Shown piece by piece: positions 11,125-23,838 of a stretch of DNA of 64,000 bases. The first letter of the stretch is position 1; each line of letters opens with the position of its first letter. The stretch covers positions 70,951,003 through 71,015,002 of the forward strand of contig CM043957.1 of assembly GCA_014529385.2 (NCBI GenBank), read 5' to 3'. Under the pieces are notes generated by a model. That model had not been told where the DNA came from, made no database searches, and worked only from the letters and a program-made list of their open reading frames with translations. A program made the position numbers and the translations under genes. Source of the stretch: Adiantum capillus-veneris (taxonomy: Eukaryota; Streptophyta; Polypodiopsida; Polypodiales; Pteridaceae).

Positions 11125-14100
11125 CAAGGTTGTACCGTATGTACGTACCGATGCTATCCGTACGGTACGTCCGTACAATACGGATCCGTACTGTACGGAC
11201 TGCATCCATATGGTGAAGTTTTTTTTATATAAAAAAATTGGCAGCACGTTAGGCATTTGATGGTACCATAGGGTAGCACTTTAGTTTTTGGGCAAAACTC
11301 TCTGTATTCACTGCAGAGAGTTGTGCATTTATGTAAAAGTTGCAGAGCAGGTGCAGAGTAGGTCTGTGAGCGCCCTTCTTGTGAAGAAAACACGATGCCT
11401 CACAAAGCCAACCCCCTCTGGAACATTCACACCAATGTCATCGAGATTGTGAAGACTCCTGGGCAATCCGGATCAGGTACACAACGTTGGCAATGCAAGT
11501 ACTGTGGGATGTAGAAGACGAGCACGATCACTCGCGTCGTCAGGCACTTGACGGGAATAGGATGTACAGCCAATTGTGGAGCATGCAAGAAGGTGCCTCC
11601 TACTGTAAAAGATCAACCGATTGCAGAAAAATTCCCAGCAATGGTAGGAGGAAACAAAGGTAGAGGAAAACAATCTACGCAAGACGCTCTTCATGATGCC
11701 CTTCTCAGAGACCTTGGGGACACGGACACTGAAGATCAAACGGTGGGAAGTAGTGAACCTAGTGCACAGGCTCAGTCTAGAAGGAAGAGGGCTCGTGTCA
11801 TGCAAGATGTTGAGGATGTGTTTTCTGAGGATGTTAATGATACGGAGGATGTCACAGCACCTCGGCAGACCACCTTGCCCTCGCGTGTGCATACTCAATC
11901 TTGGATCAAGGAGCGACAAAAGGTGGCAGAGATGGAGATTGCTCGCACTCTTATTGAGTGCAACATCTCCTTCAATGTATTGAGGACTGACCAATGGAAA
12001 GGAATGGTGAAGGCTATTGCTCAAGTTGGTCCCACAGATACATGGACTGGCTTAGAGTACAAGAAAATGCGCACGACAATGCTTGATGAGCAAAAGGCTT
12101 TGATTGACAGGGCTTTGGTTCCAGTGAAGGCAGGATGAAAACAATTTGGGTGCACAATCATTTCAGATGGTTGGAGTGACATACGTCGACGACACATCAT
12201 CAACATTCTTGTGTCATCTTGCCTTGTCACTTATTTTTTGCGAGCCGTGGATGCACGGAAGGCAGGGGAACATATCACAGGTCAGTTCATTTCCATGCAT
12301 ATTCGGTAGGCCATTCAAGACATTGGCGCAGAGAATGTGGTACAGGGTGTCACTGATAATGCATCAAATTGCAAAGCAATGGGTGACTTGATTTCTGTAG
12401 AGTTTCCACCCATAGTTTGAACCCCCTGTGCTGCACATTGCCTTGATTTACTCATGGAGGGGATAGGGAAACTCCCTTGGGTGCTGCCTATTGTGTCTAA
12501 TGCAACAAAGATCACCACTTTCTTTCGCAAGACGCACCAAGCACTTGCCATCTTCAGGAGCCACAGCCAGTTGGATATGGCACGGCCTTCAAAAACCAAG
12601 TTTGCCGATATGTATTTGGTGCTCCATAGACTCTTCAAGCTGAGGGATTCCCTGATGCAAACAGTGGTGGATCCCAAATGGAGAGACATGGACAATTCCC
12701 AACAGGAGAACACTAAGTACATCCAAAGGCGTGTTCTTGATGAGAGCTTTTGGATAGAGGTGCAGTCTCTCACAATGGCTTTGCAGCCTGTTTATGTGTT
12801 GTTGCATGTCACTGATATGGAGGGGTCCACACTGGGGCTGGTTTACCATCTGTTCTTGCAGATGAAGAGCCACATTGCAGAGTGTCCTTTGTCTCAGCAA
12901 CAGTATGTTTCCTTGATTGCATCATTGACAATTGTTGGCAATTGTTTTTTTTAGGTAGCTCGGAGCTACTACACTGAGATGCTTCTTTTTTTTATGGTTG
13001 TGTGCAGACGAGATGACATACTGGCTATTGTGGAGAGTCGGTGGACGTTCATGAGCCATCCTATACATAGAATGGCTGCATGTCTCCATCCTCTCTACAA
13101 AAAGCCAAAACTCTTCCATGATAGAGATTTGCTTGCACTGCGCGATTCATACATCTCGTTGAGGTATGACGAGGACACACAACTGGAGATTGATTGATGC
13201 TGAGATGAAGAGCTTCATCAACAGCTTAGGCTTTTCCTTTGTGCGGCCAGTGGCACTAAGACAGGAGGCCACCAAGTTTCCTTTGACTTGGTGGCAGAGC
13301 CATGGGAGACAAGGTCTTCCAAAGCTTACAGATCTTGCATTACGCCTACTTTCGCAGGTAAATACTAAACCATTGACACTTTTGCAGGTAAATACTAAAC
13401 CCTAAATCATGGTAATTTCCTAATTGAAGCATTGCTCTGCAGGTGCTTGTGAGCGCAACTGGAGTGCCTACTCATTGATCCACACCAAAATACGCAATAG
13501 GCTAAGCACTACACACCTAGAGAGATTGGTTTACTGTAGAGCCAACATGAAGCTTGTGCGAGCCTACCATGCTTTGGGGACACCAAAGCAGGTAATATTA
13601 AATATATGGTTTTGTTAACTCGTCGATTTTACTCTATGATCGAACTCTTTGTAACGCGCATTCGGTTTTTTCTATGAGCAAGTAGATCCCACACAAGTTA
13701 AGATGGTGCCTGATCCCACTACAGAGAACATTGAGCAGCAGACGAGAGATGAGCAGGAGGAGATTCTTCGACTTCTTCATAGAGAGTTGGAGAGTGTGGA
13801 TTGGCGTGTGACCAAATCGCGAGCACGGGCATACAGCATTCCACTCCTAGAGCGAGTTCCAAATCCAGATATTGCACGACGTGAGAGCATTCGCAAAGGA
13901 AAGCTTCCTGTGCGCAAAGCACGAGGCCGTGCAAATGAGGTTGTTCGTCTCATTCACGCTACAGAGGAGGAGGATCTTCAGGATGTTGCAGAGCAGCCAC
14001 ATGTATCTATGGTTGTGGAGCCAAAGTACGACAACGACGGCAATGTCTTGACACATGGAGACATTCTCTCCTCTGCAGAAAGCTCATCTTCATCCGATGA

Positions 14101-14713
14101 TGAGTTCTAGGCTAGTTGTCTTGGGAGAGAGAGACTTGAGTCTCTTGACCTGAGGACTCCGTTGGGTTTTTTCCAGTATTATTCATGCTATGTATTGATT
14201 TTAACTTTTGGCATTTGCACCTTGTTGGTTTATGAGCTTTTGTAGTTGGCATCAGACATTGGTCATGATTGAAATGTCACTCTCATGCCAGAATGATTGT
14301 AGTGTTGAGTTTTGTATTTGCAGTATTTTGATCATCATTAGTCAATCTTTGGATCTTCACTCTTGTATGATCATTGATGTACATTGTCCTTTACCTTACA
14401 ATGCTAAGTTTCTTTTAAGTTTATGGTATTGAGTTTGTCATACTATTACTGAAATATGGTATTGTGTCCCATGTTCGTATCATAGACCATGGTAGGTCAC
14501 TTGATTGATGTTTAATGCAGGTAGGCCTTTTCATTTAGCCATATAGATTGATAGTTTATATATTTGTAGGCTTCTTTTGTGAAATTTCAAATGTTTTTTC
14601 TAATTTTTAAGGGTTTTTTTACCAATAGTGCGTATTTTTACATACCCTAAACCTCAATCCATACAGGACTGCGTACCGAATACGTACAGTATTTTACGTT
14701 TGGTTCCACCTGG
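11125..14713 (+). mobile_element. hAT DNA transposon nested in E1 gag
   Basis: The element starts CAAGGTTGTACC and ends GGTTCCACCTGG, giving imperfect 12-bp terminal inverted repeats (9 of 12 match), bounded by the 8-bp CCTTAGAT. Both ends carry many short GTACGG/CCGTAC subterminal repeats (about 11129-11210 and 14670-14700), as expected for transposase binding sites. Inside is one transposase gene in the plus direction, opposite to the host element. Its host is the gag region of E1, so it arrived after E1. Confidence 0.95.
11395..14110 (+). pseudogene. hAT transposase (BED finger, DUF659, hATC), with stops
   Basis: From the ATG at 11395 one frame runs to about 12954. It carries a BED zinc finger (WQCKYCG ... 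VVRHLTG), an acidic linker, and a DUF659-type catalytic region (GCTIISDGWSDIRRRH; later GVTDNASNCKAMGDL; then AAHCLDLLMEG). The frame is closed by stops at 11512, 12136, 12307, 12418 and 12952. The dimerisation (hATC) region follows after a frameshift near 13190: TWWQSHG...LALRLLSQ, then ACERNWSAYSLIHTKIRNRL (13443-13505). Two introns are likely: about 13357-13442 (GTAAATAC...TGCAG) and about 13591-13687. A last exon (13703-14110) encodes an acidic tail ending SSSSSDDEF. It would cut and paste the element but is now dead. Confidence 0.9.
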
Positions 14714-14721
14714 CCTTAGAT
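14714..14721. repeat. hAT target-site duplication, right copy (CCTTAGAT)
   Basis: Identical to 11117-11124; joining the two copies restores continuity of E1. Confidence 0.93.
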
Positions 14722-15596
14722 TCATTGTTAGAGTTCTTTTCCAAGGAATTAGAGGAAGATTGGCTAGAAGAGTTACCATTCTTACCATTCTTACCATTTT
14801 GCGGGTTCTGAGAAGTCTGAGAGGTTCCTTGAGAAGTCTTGTTCTCCTTAGGCTTTCCCTTATTGCGCTTCATCTCCTGTGTGAGAGCAATCGCTACCGC
14901 CTTGTTGAGATCGATTGGATCAAGTACCTCAACATCAAACTTGATATACTCATCCAATCCATAAAGGAAGGCCTCTTTGCGCTCCGCATCCGATTTGCGT
15001 AATTGAGTGCCGCGCTACAAAACACGATTAGAGAAAGACATAACTGGCATACCATTTTGCTTGAGACCGCGCCAATCGTCCTTCTTGATGAACTACCAAC
15101 ATCTTTGGCCGGCTCGGATTTTGAGGTGAGGGCCTGTCGGACCAACTCTTACATGCGCAAGTCTCCAAGGCCGCTCGTCTGTCTTCGGCTTCCAAGTGTG
15201 CTTGCTCACACTCACGCTCAATAGCCGCCTTTCTTTCTGCTTTTCTTTCTTTTCGTTCATCGCGCTCGCGTTCCAAGGCAAAGGGAGTCGCTTCTTGTCG
15301 TGCCATCATGTCCATCATCGACTTGACCAAAGCCTCCATAGGATTCAGTGCAAACCGTGGCGAAGATGGGGAAGGAGGAGGGTCCGAAAACCCTCCTTGG
15401 TGGTGAGATTCTTCTTCGCTACTGTCATGCCCATCACCTCCATGCGAAGTATCCATTCCGCTTCGGGTGATGACCATACACTGAAGTCGTGGGTTCTTAA
15501 GTTCACAAGGAACTTGGGTTCTTGTGGGTCTTGGTTCTTGAGTTCTTGAGGTTCTTGAGGGTCTTGAGGTTCTTGAGGTTCTTCTTTAGCTTGCAA
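14714..15596 (-). pseudogene. E1 gag, N- and C-terminal parts, broken
   Basis: In the minus direction gag starts near 15596 with MQAKEEPQEPQDPQ (a Pro/Gln/Glu repeat). It shifts frame into MVITRSGMDTSHGG...GGFSDPPPSP and a strongly charged Arg/Glu helix (ERERDERKERKAERK). It then reaches the tail FLYGLDEYIKFDVEVLDP ... ALTQEMKRNKG and an Asn/Gly/Lys-rich linker that ends at the hAT insertion. The conserved middle of a Ty3 gag (the Trp-rich core) is not visible, so an internal deletion is likely. The N-terminal half is closely similar to the gag start of E2. Confidence 0.75.
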
Positions 15597-15913
15597 TCTG
15601 TGTTAGAGAAGGATCTTCTCTTCACCCAAGTTCTGCTCTTTTCCGCGGGCGCACCCCTTGGCAGCCTTGCGCTCACACCAAGGTTGCTTTTTCCTACCTC
15701 ACGTCGATTGGCCGGCCGCTAAGTGCACGGTCCGCTCTCAATGAGTCAAAAGAGGCACAAGGGGAGGCTGGACAAGCCCTTCTTTCTTGCATTACCTGTC
15801 ACTCTTCAAAAACACGATTAGGAATCGACACGCCCAAGAGGACTTGGGTTACGTGCGACCACAATAAGCAAAAAAAATTATGTGGTTCTTTCCTTGAGTG
15901 ATACAGAACACTA

Positions 15914-15931
15914 CCAAAGCTCTGATACCAA
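15914..15931 (-). promoter_or_regulatory. E1 primer binding site (initiator-Met tRNA type)
   Basis: On the minus strand TTGGTATCAGAGCTTTGG directly follows the 5' LTR. TGGTATCAGAGC is the usual complement of the plant initiator-Met tRNA 3' end. Confidence 0.9.
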
Positions 15932-17037
15932 TGTAAGGTGCAGTGGAAGTGATTGTTGAACTTTGCTCAAGATGAGTGCTCCGAACTGTGCTCAAGGTTC
16001 CTTTTACTTAGGGAAGGGAGAGCCTTCCGTTCTTTAATGAGAGTGTGCAAGTGATCACAAACAAAGTGGATAAACACTGTGAATGAAGGTGCTGAGACTA
16101 AAGATAGAGAGAGAAGAATACAACACCCGACAAGTTGTCAAACCCTCCTCCAAGGGCCCCTCTCTCGTTGGCGAGAGAGGTCTATGCTACTGATTGCACA
16201 AATCTGGTACAAGACTCTGATGCGAGTTGTGAGGCTCTGATGCAATGTAGATCTAAATTTTTTAGACGGTTGCGATAACGAGAATGGCGACGACGACGGC
16301 TGGGAATGCTATCTTCTGGGGCTGTTCCTTGTCTGCTGAATTTGCTGCTATAAAAACGCTGAACTGCTGCTGTCCAAAAACGCTAATTGATGGCTATGGA
16401 AACGCTGATCTGCTGCTGTTGTAAACGCTGAACTGCTGCTGCTGTAAACGCTGAACTGCTGCTATGGAATCGATGCTACAGGCTGCTGAAAAAACGTGGT
16501 TGATGCAGGCTGAAAATCGCTGTGGATAGCGGCTGAAAACACCAGGGAATCACAGCTGAAAACGCTGGCTTTATTTCTGAAAAACGCTGGGCTTAACTGT
16601 TGGAAAACGCCAGGCCTTCAAGTCCTTGCTTGAGAGAGAGAGGGAGATGAATGCTGCAACTCACTTGCATGTGCATTCCTGCTCTTCTCCAGATAAGCCT
16701 AGCGCTAGGTTTTCTTTTATACTGCCTTGCTCATTTGCCCTACCCAGTTCCCAACAAAAGTCACTTAAAAAATAATAAGTGAAAAATGCCTAAAATAGGG
16801 AAAATAGGTTCTGTGCACTGGAAATTGCTCCTAATGGATTCTGATGGTAATGCTGATGATCATGATGTGTGCAACCAGAGGATATGCATCTACTCTAAGT
16901 GCCTGGGCATGCACGGTCTGCGAACAGACTCACAAAAGTGCCAGAACACTTCCTAAGCTAGACTGACCGGACTGAAGTGAGCCCTTGTCAAGAAGTAGCT
17001 TGTCCACATGCACATAGGGTTAATTGTGCACGTGACA
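15932..17037 (-). repeat. E1 5' LTR (right), 1106 bp
   Basis: It runs TGTAAG...GTGACA, and GATTA follows at 17038-17042. On the minus strand a TATA box (TATAAAA, 16715-16721) precedes AGAAAACCTAGCGC and is a good candidate promoter. It differs from the left LTR at many positions and by the roughly 105-bp segment missing there, so E1 is not a recent insertion. It contains the same degenerate ACGCTGAACTGCTGCTG minisatellite (about 16340-16470). Confidence 0.9.
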
Positions 17038-18982
17038 GATTAGCAATTAGCTAATCCAGTACCTGTGCAAGAGGCTCTTGCCTCAGCAATCGCGCATAAA
17101 ACCCACAGAATTGTACATACAGATGAGTAGTCCTTGAGCTAGGCATCACGTGTCTGTATACAAAAGGGGAGAGACGTGCACGAGCGCGGAATCATTGTGC
17201 TACATAGAACAAAGGAGAAGGCAAGCTTTCCATTATAGTTGTAAACTTGCACCCACTACTCACACACACTGTAAGCTCACAATGAAGGAGGAGGCAGCCC
17301 AAATGGATTTGGGGCGCCCTCTCCCAACTGAGGTGTCTTGCAGATCACTTTGGAGCCGCCATGTGTCACTTATGTCCTTTTGAGTTAATTTCCTAGTACC
17401 CACCAACTTATGAAGTGTCACGTGGGGTATAAATGACTTTGAACTCAGCCTAGCCACCCTTTTACTACTCGGATTTTAGAGTTGACTGGCCTGGACCAAC
17501 TCATGGCGACCTAGCTTCATTGCTGCAGGTGAAACTCTCGGCCATCGGCCATTTCACACTGGCCATACAATGTCCAACCATTTGTGACTTCAACAAGAGG
17601 GTCCCAAAAATTAAATAAGAATCAAGGGAAAGAAACCAACTAAAGTTAGTGGTTGTCACAGCCTCGTGACAGTCCACCATGGACAAGCCAAGAAACTATC
17701 CACCAATGGATGCAAAGAAGATGGAAGAGGTGAGTTAGCGGAGTTGCCTCATGTATTGCAATTTTAACTAGCGGCTTTCAACTTGGAACCTAAAATGACT
17801 TTGATCCAATCAGGCTCTCGGCTACTTCCTCGCTATCATGGCCCTCACTTGGGTCATTTGTTTTATTTGGTAACGACTTTGTCACAAACTGCTGACGTGT
17901 CAAGCCACTGAAGACCTGAGCCGACTTGTGCATCCTACCCCAGGGGCCTAAACCCTAAGAAGAAGCAGCAGAAGAAGTTTTACCAACTTGCAAAGTCTTG
18001 CCGAGTGGCCTATTTATAAAGAAGAGTTCCCACCAACTTATAGGACCTCATCCGATGGGGCCCAAGTGACCTAAAGAGATTAAATAAAGCAAGACCCGCT
18101 CACACACAATTTCTCTTGCGTAAATGATTGATGACGTGACAGCTGTACGGACACGAATTGTCCTAGCAATGATGACGAGACAGGTGGTACAGACGGCCTT
18201 CTACGCAAGCTTTTGAGCACTAGATTTTTTTCAAACTGGTTGCTTTTCATGTAACTGCTTTTGAGAGGCCAAGGGCCTTTAAATATGTGGCCTGGGTTCT
18301 TACTCTGGCATTCCTACCCAGTGGGAGAAGCAAAGCAGAGCAGAGCCGCAGGGATTGTACCTTGTTGAAGCAATATATAGAAATATCGAAAGGGGTGCCA
18401 CGGTTTTCTCTCTCGGGGTGGAACTCCGCCACGCACTCCCCGTCTCATGTGTCATGCAGCTCTTTTAGTTCAGTTGTTTTGAAGCGTCTAAAGTCTGTTC
18501 AGTCTGTTCTTTTCCGTTGGCACGTGGTGCCCGTCCCATTACAGACGTTCACCCGAGCTCAATAGGTCTTCATTTCTGTGTTGGGGCCTTCATCAACAGC
18601 TTTACATTTGGTTGAGGTTGATTGAGCCAGCCTAACATATCAACTCCTCACCCCTAGCATTAGGACCTCATTGCCAATGCTTTGTTGTGTACTTGCAATC
18701 TTGCTACTTTTCTACCTTTGTGTGTTGAGCGTGGGCCAAATTGGACTCCAAGTCTGCACCAGAAGACATGCCCCTACTTCTTATCCCATTTAATCATCGC
18801 TAGATTCTCATGATCTGTTTTTGCTTCTTTTGCTTTCATGCGTCGAAACTGGAGCCCTTTTCTCCAGGTCGTGTGTGTATTTTTCTATACTAAGAGCACA
18901 TGAACCTTTGCCCCACTTGAGTTGCCTAGCCTCCCCATAGCTTGGTTTGGCTTGATGAGGCCACTAATCATCCTCTTCTTCC

Positions 18983-19100
18983 CATGATCGTTTTGACTTT
19001 CATCTTCGATGCTTTGCTTGAGAAAATCAAATTGTACATACCCACGATCTTTTTACTTTTATCTTTGATGCTTTGCTTGAGAAAAATCAAATTGTACATG
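18983..19100. repeat. 60-bp tandem duplication
   Basis: Two units share GATGCTTTGCTTGAGAAAA and TCAAATTGTACAT, with a period of about 60 bp and several substitutions between them. Confidence 0.75.
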
Positions 19101-19281
19101 CATTCTGATAGCTCTCCCATGAGTTATCACATGCCCCAAGGTGACTCCTAGGTTGAGAGTTCTGCCTAGGTTGAAACTATGTCCACAATGACTGTGGGTG
19201 CCGATCCTCTAGTGAACTTGGTCCCTTTTGCTTTCTTTTCTTTCATTCTTTTTTGGGTGTGTGTGTGTTTTTTTTTTGGTT

Positions 19282-19306
19282 GGGGGGGGGGGGGAAGGGG
19301 GGGGGG
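19282..19306 (+). other. long G-tract (potential G-quadruplex)
   Basis: Thirteen G, two A, then ten G, directly after a T-run. Such a tract can form a G-quadruplex. It is also a site where sequencing or assembly length errors are likely. Confidence 0.7.
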
Positions 19307-21593
19307 TCTTTTTGAACTTCACGGAAATAGACCTGATGTTACCTTTTCTGAATAAGATGAAAGCAACGTACCCGAGATTGGCCATTTGGATCAAGATAGA
19401 CCACTTCAAGATTCCCTTCTACAGCGACCGACTCAGTTTGCTCTTCAAACTAAAACCATTTTAAAAACATCAATAGATCCTCCATGAAAAATCAAAATAA
19501 AAATGAACAAGGACACCAACAACATTTAAGATACCAATTCTGGAGAATATTGTACTCCTTTCTTTACTTTCAAACTCACGACTTTGAACTTTTCTTTGAT
19601 CTTTGTCCGCTTATGCTCAGACGGCTCAATAAATTTTACAACTGTTCATAGAACTTTCCAAACTTCAATAAACATGTTACACTTTCATAACACATACTTG
19701 ATGGAACGAAAAGACAGCAACATACTATTCAGAAGAACAGTTTCTCCCGGTGTAAGGATTCCAATAGATGGACGCATGAAACAGCTCTTGGGTGAATTCG
19801 TTTGAAGCTACAGACAACACCCGCTGTTTAGAGAAGCTCAAAAACACTCATCTGCGACAACATACGATTAGCCAAAGGGTAGGCAGGAGTGGCCAACCTT
19901 CAAAGCGACAAAGGAAAGGCTTGTATTCTTTACTTTCAAAACACTTGAGACCTGCTTGTTGGGTTCATCTGATCAGATCCAATAGACTACTGTTCAGATA
20001 TGAACAAAAATAGCTTCAAATGCTTAAGTTGCTAAAATATATTTTCTGTAACTTGAGTGAGAATTGTCCTGTGAAACTGCTAAAGAATCTAATATAAGAA
20101 ATTACCAAATAGCAAATAGTGATAACACCCGTGAAGCAAATTGTACGAAAACATGACGCTGAGGCACAATACCAGACTGTCATGGCTTCTCCTGATTGCT
20201 CCATCATGAAAGCATTAATGAAAAGTACAACATCCACATAACTATCAAAGTTTCTTGAACACAAAATAATGTTTTGCAATGTATTTCAAGTTAGCCAGCA
20301 ATGACTTCTGGAGTAGCAAATAGATACCTGGATAAATCCAAGAAAAAGGGCCACTAGAGAGTAACAGTAGTCATCAACAAGACATTATGATTGGAGCTCC
20401 ATCTTGGATAGACAAGAGAACATAACTAGCAGCATCATCTTGGAGAATATTGACTATCGTACTATTAGTCCATCAGAGTGGAGTATAGAACCAGGTAGCT
20501 TTATTGATAAAAGCACCCACACAGCACCTAACACACGTGGCATGCGCGCGCACACACTCACATGAATGAGCATACATAAATACAGAGAGTAAGAGTAGCC
20601 TCTCTCATGGCTCCACAGATGTAGGTGAACTAGATCATAAAGCCTAGCACAATCAATTTTCGAGATCCATTTTTCTTTTACCGAATTTAATAATGATTCC
20701 GATATATAGCTTCATACGGTCAGAAATACGGTCAGAAAAGTCTGAACTTACGAATTATAAGAGAGGCTAAAACATTACAGAAAACACAAAAGAGAGGCAC
20801 ACAAGAAGATGGATAGAGAAGAAAAACTGAATCACCTAATGTATCTAAACAAGTACTAAACAAGTGAGAGAAGCTTATTGACTGAAACTTTGGAACAAGT
20901 AGTAAACAATTACAACAAGGATAAGACAGCATAAAGGCAAACTACATTACAACAACACAAACAAAAGACAAAAGAGCAAATTCTTATATCCTAATGTAAG
21001 CAAATTAAAATGAGAATCTATTGCGTAATCACTCAGAAGAGGCAAAACATAAATAAACCAGTAAATCACCTAGAATCTAGGGATGATGACTTGGCTACTG
21101 GCTTGACCTACAAGTGCAAAGTGCCAAAGTTGGACCTACACCAAGTGTATCTGCAAAAAATTAATGTCAGTCAAAATTGCAAACATGTAGATTGTGTATA
21201 AGTCTGCTCTTAACAAGCAGATGGTCGATTTGGGCCCCTTCGTCTCGTGCTCCTATGTCAGTCAAAACTGCAAAGTCGAAAGAACATGTGTGTGTGTGTT
21301 TTCAAAAGCACTCTATAAATCACCGCATGTTGAGGAAAATGCTTCCAAAAAATATATTGTCAGTCTTCCAATCACCTTGAGGATTGTAACCATCTAATGC
21401 CTAGAAGTACCTATTTAAGTTATGGCATCTCAAGTGAGCTGTCCAATGTGATCCTGATATTTATTTTGGCTTTAGGTATTTATTTTACTTCTTTGTCAAA
21501 CTTTGGGTAGGGCAATTTGCTAAGGTCCCTATATAAGCACCCAATGCCCTCATTGTATAATCATCAATTCATTGCAAGGGTGGATGGTTCAAC

Positions 21594-21594
21594 C

Positions 21595-21647
<53 letters not shown>
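21594..21647. repeat. (CT)n microsatellite
   Basis: About 27 uninterrupted CT units, lying 60 bp downstream of a TATA-like CTATATAAGC. Confidence 0.95.
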
Positions 21648-21650
<3 letters not shown>

Positions 21651-22271
21651 TTCTCCCCGTTGCTCTCTACTTCCACATCGTGGACTTTGACAATACCGTC
21701 CACTTTATTGACCACAAAATCATCATGAACTCAAAGCGTTGAATTGTTAAGTAATCATGCTAGAGAAGATTCCATTCCTTCACCACACCCCGATACCGGA
21801 ATGGCCGATATCATTGTTGCCACAATCTAGGCGCTCTCCACTACATGATCACTAATGATGTCATACCTTGATCGTGGATCAAACACAGTCAGTCACTCAT
21901 CATTCATATAACCAATGCACTTGAGTAAATCACCTTCTTCTCGCACTCTTCCTCGTGTCTAGCTTTGAGTATCACATTGACTTGAGCACTAGGCTCACAA
22001 GTCGATGTTGAACTGGAGCTAAGTCGGGGACATCCTTCATGTGTCCTAAGATGTGGTAGTGAAATCACTACCTTCCTTTGTGTAACTATGATACTTCATC
22101 TTTGGTTGGTTGACCTTCTAGAATGCATTCTTATCTTCCAATGAGCTGAGGCTCATCCGAGCTGGATGCATTGTTTTTTTCTCTGCACTTTCACTTGTTT
22201 CTTTTCTTTGTGGTTGTTCTTTTCCTTAGATGTGTCTAAATCATGAGACTGAGAGTTTTGCTTACTGTTAT

Positions 22272-22606
22272 CATAGCAGCTATAATACGCGTACTTTATT
22301 TAGAATACGAGACATCCCGTATTGAAACAAACAGTATGTCTCATAACGTTTTCTATTCAATCATATTTTTGCTCAAAATGTATTCTATTCTAATGACTTT
22401 TGCTAGTTGATCAAGTGTGTTTTAGAGCTTCATGGTGCTTGTTTATGTATGTATGATTAAACATTGAAGTCATTGAGAACCGGCTTCACTTGTCCTTATT
22501 AAAGTATCATATTTGTCGTATTTTATTTTTGATTCTCATAAATACGTCTAGTACGTGCATTATACACCGCGTATTAAACGTATCGTCCCTTATCGTGGCT
22601 GCTATG
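22272..22606. mobile_element. possible small inverted-repeat element (MITE-like)
   Basis: CATAGCAGC at 22272-22280 and GCTGCTATG at 22598-22606 form 9-bp terminal inverted repeats around 335 bp. Both ends also carry AATACGCG internally. The open minus-strand gag-like frame of E3 on the right appears to resume in Lys/Glu-rich sequence on the left, which would fit an insertion. I see no clean target-site duplication, so this is tentative. Confidence 0.3.
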
Positions 22607-22840
22607 GACGCAATCTGAGTTGCCTCCACACTGGTCTTGGAAAGATTTTCATAATCGAGTTCCAAAAGTGTCATTGATAAGCTAGCTAGAAAAGCAATGA
22701 GATCGCACAAGATTTTACGCTTCTGCTTGCAAGCCTCTGTCTCGGCCATGCGCTCCTGTCTACGGATCTCTACCTCGATTGCCAATCGCCTCTCTCCAAG
22801 CTCAGTCACCTCCAAACGCTCTTGTCAACGCGACTCCTCT
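22607..22840 (-). pseudogene. E3 gag-like fragment, downstream part
   Basis: The minus strand encodes a charged helix (VTELGERRLAIEVEIRRQER, then KQKRKILCDLIAFLASL). It is separated from its N-terminal part (27047-27213) by E2. The two pieces adjoin once E2 and one copy of CCTCT are removed, apart from a stop close to the junction. Composition and position after a primer site indicate gag, but no core motif is visible. Confidence 0.55.
22836..22840. repeat. E2 target-site duplication, left copy (CCTCT)
   Basis: CCTCT precedes the left E2 LTR and recurs at 27042-27046 after the right one. Confidence 0.9.
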
Positions 22841-23838
22841 TGTAAGGTGCAGCGGAAGCGAATGTTGAACTTTGCTCTCCGAACTGTGCTCAAGGGCTCC
22901 TTTTACTTACAGATGGGAGAGCCTTCCGTTCCTTCAGAAAGAGAGTGCAATGGACACAAACAAAGTGGTGAACACTGTGAATGAAGGTGCATGAGACAAA
23001 GAGATAGAGAATACGATACCAGAATGTTGTTAAACCCTCCTCCGAAGGCCCCACTCTCTATGGCGAGAGCGGTCTACTATTGATTGCACAAATCTCTACA
23101 ATGCTTTGGACTTGCAGACGATGAGAACGACGACGAGATGGGCTGAAATCTGAAAACGCTAATGGCTGAAATCTGCAAATCTTTATCTGCTGAATTCTGA
23201 CTCTATGTCGGTGACGATGTCGATGACGACGGTGCAACGACGACATGCTGAAAACGCAGATGCTGAAATCTGTGTTTTCCGGGCTGAAACTCCAAATTTT
23301 GATGTATCTGACCGTGCGGCGAGGATCTGCTGCGGGATGGTGAGGTCTACGAGGTTCGGGACTTGTTCTTTTGTGTCTAAGTGCTTGGTGCTTACTGAGG
23401 TTCCGTCACGATGAATCTGCAAAACGCAGAGGCTGATCTGCAATCAAAAACGCTAGGGCTGAAAATTGTCCTGCTTGTGGAAATCTGCTAACGCTAGGAC
23501 TGCTCTGTGGTCTCGCTGTCGCCAGGCTACTGCAATGCAAAAACGCTGGCTGATCTTGGTGCAAAATGCTAGCTTGTTGCTGATCACTTAGAAATAATAA
23601 GTGAAAAATGTCAAAAATAGGAAAAATATGTCTATGCAATGTAAAAATGCTCCTGATGGTAATCTGATGATCATGCTGTGTGCAACCAGAGAATATGCAT
23701 CTACTCTAAGTGCCTGGATATGCACGGTCTGCAAACAGACTCACAAAAGTGTCAGAACACTTCCTAATCTAACTGAACTGAACCCATGTCATAAAGTAGC
23801 ATGTCCATGTACACATAGGGTTAGATATGCACGTGACA
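22841..23838 (-). repeat. E2 3' LTR (left), 998 bp
   Basis: Homologous to the right LTR but lacking about 190 bp, including the part with the TATA box (compare 26620-26780). The join lies near 23584. As a 3' LTR its own promoter would not be needed for the existing copy. Confidence 0.88.

Larger units (their letters stand above)
6587..17037 (-). mobile_element. E1: full-length chromodomain-type Ty3/gypsy element, defective, with nested hAT
   Basis: Two related LTRs beginning TGTAAG and ending GTGACA on the plus strand bound the element, with GATTA outside. In the minus direction the order is 5' LTR (right), initiator-Met primer site, gag, zinc knuckle/protease, RT, RNase H, integrase, chromodomain-like tail, polypurine tract and 3' LTR (left). 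RT before integrase, plus the chromodomain-like tail, places it with the chromoviruses. A hAT element splits gag at 11117-14721. Frameshifts, stops and lost catalytic residues show it cannot encode an active polymerase or integrase. Without the hAT it is about 6.9 kb. Confidence 0.92.
17043..22271. other. anonymous DNA with microsatellites; no gene seen
   Basis: The beginning continues the sequence interrupted by E1. No open frame shows a recognisable domain. Landmarks are a 60-bp tandem duplication (18983-19100), a T-run followed by a long G-tract (19268-19306), and a TATA-like CTATATAAGC at about 21529 followed by a long CT microsatellite (about 21594-21647). The TATA-then-CT arrangement resembles the D LTR and could be an LTR remnant, but no LTR boundaries were found. 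Confidence 0.4.

Noticed and set aside
21450-22250. Solo LTR suggested by a TATA-like box followed by a CT tract
   Set aside because: No terminal TG/CA ends with flanking duplication and no second copy in the window.
22272-22606. Firm assignment of a hAT-type MITE
   Set aside because: The 9-bp inverted ends are suggestive, but the flanking 8-mers do not match, so it is listed only as a possible element.
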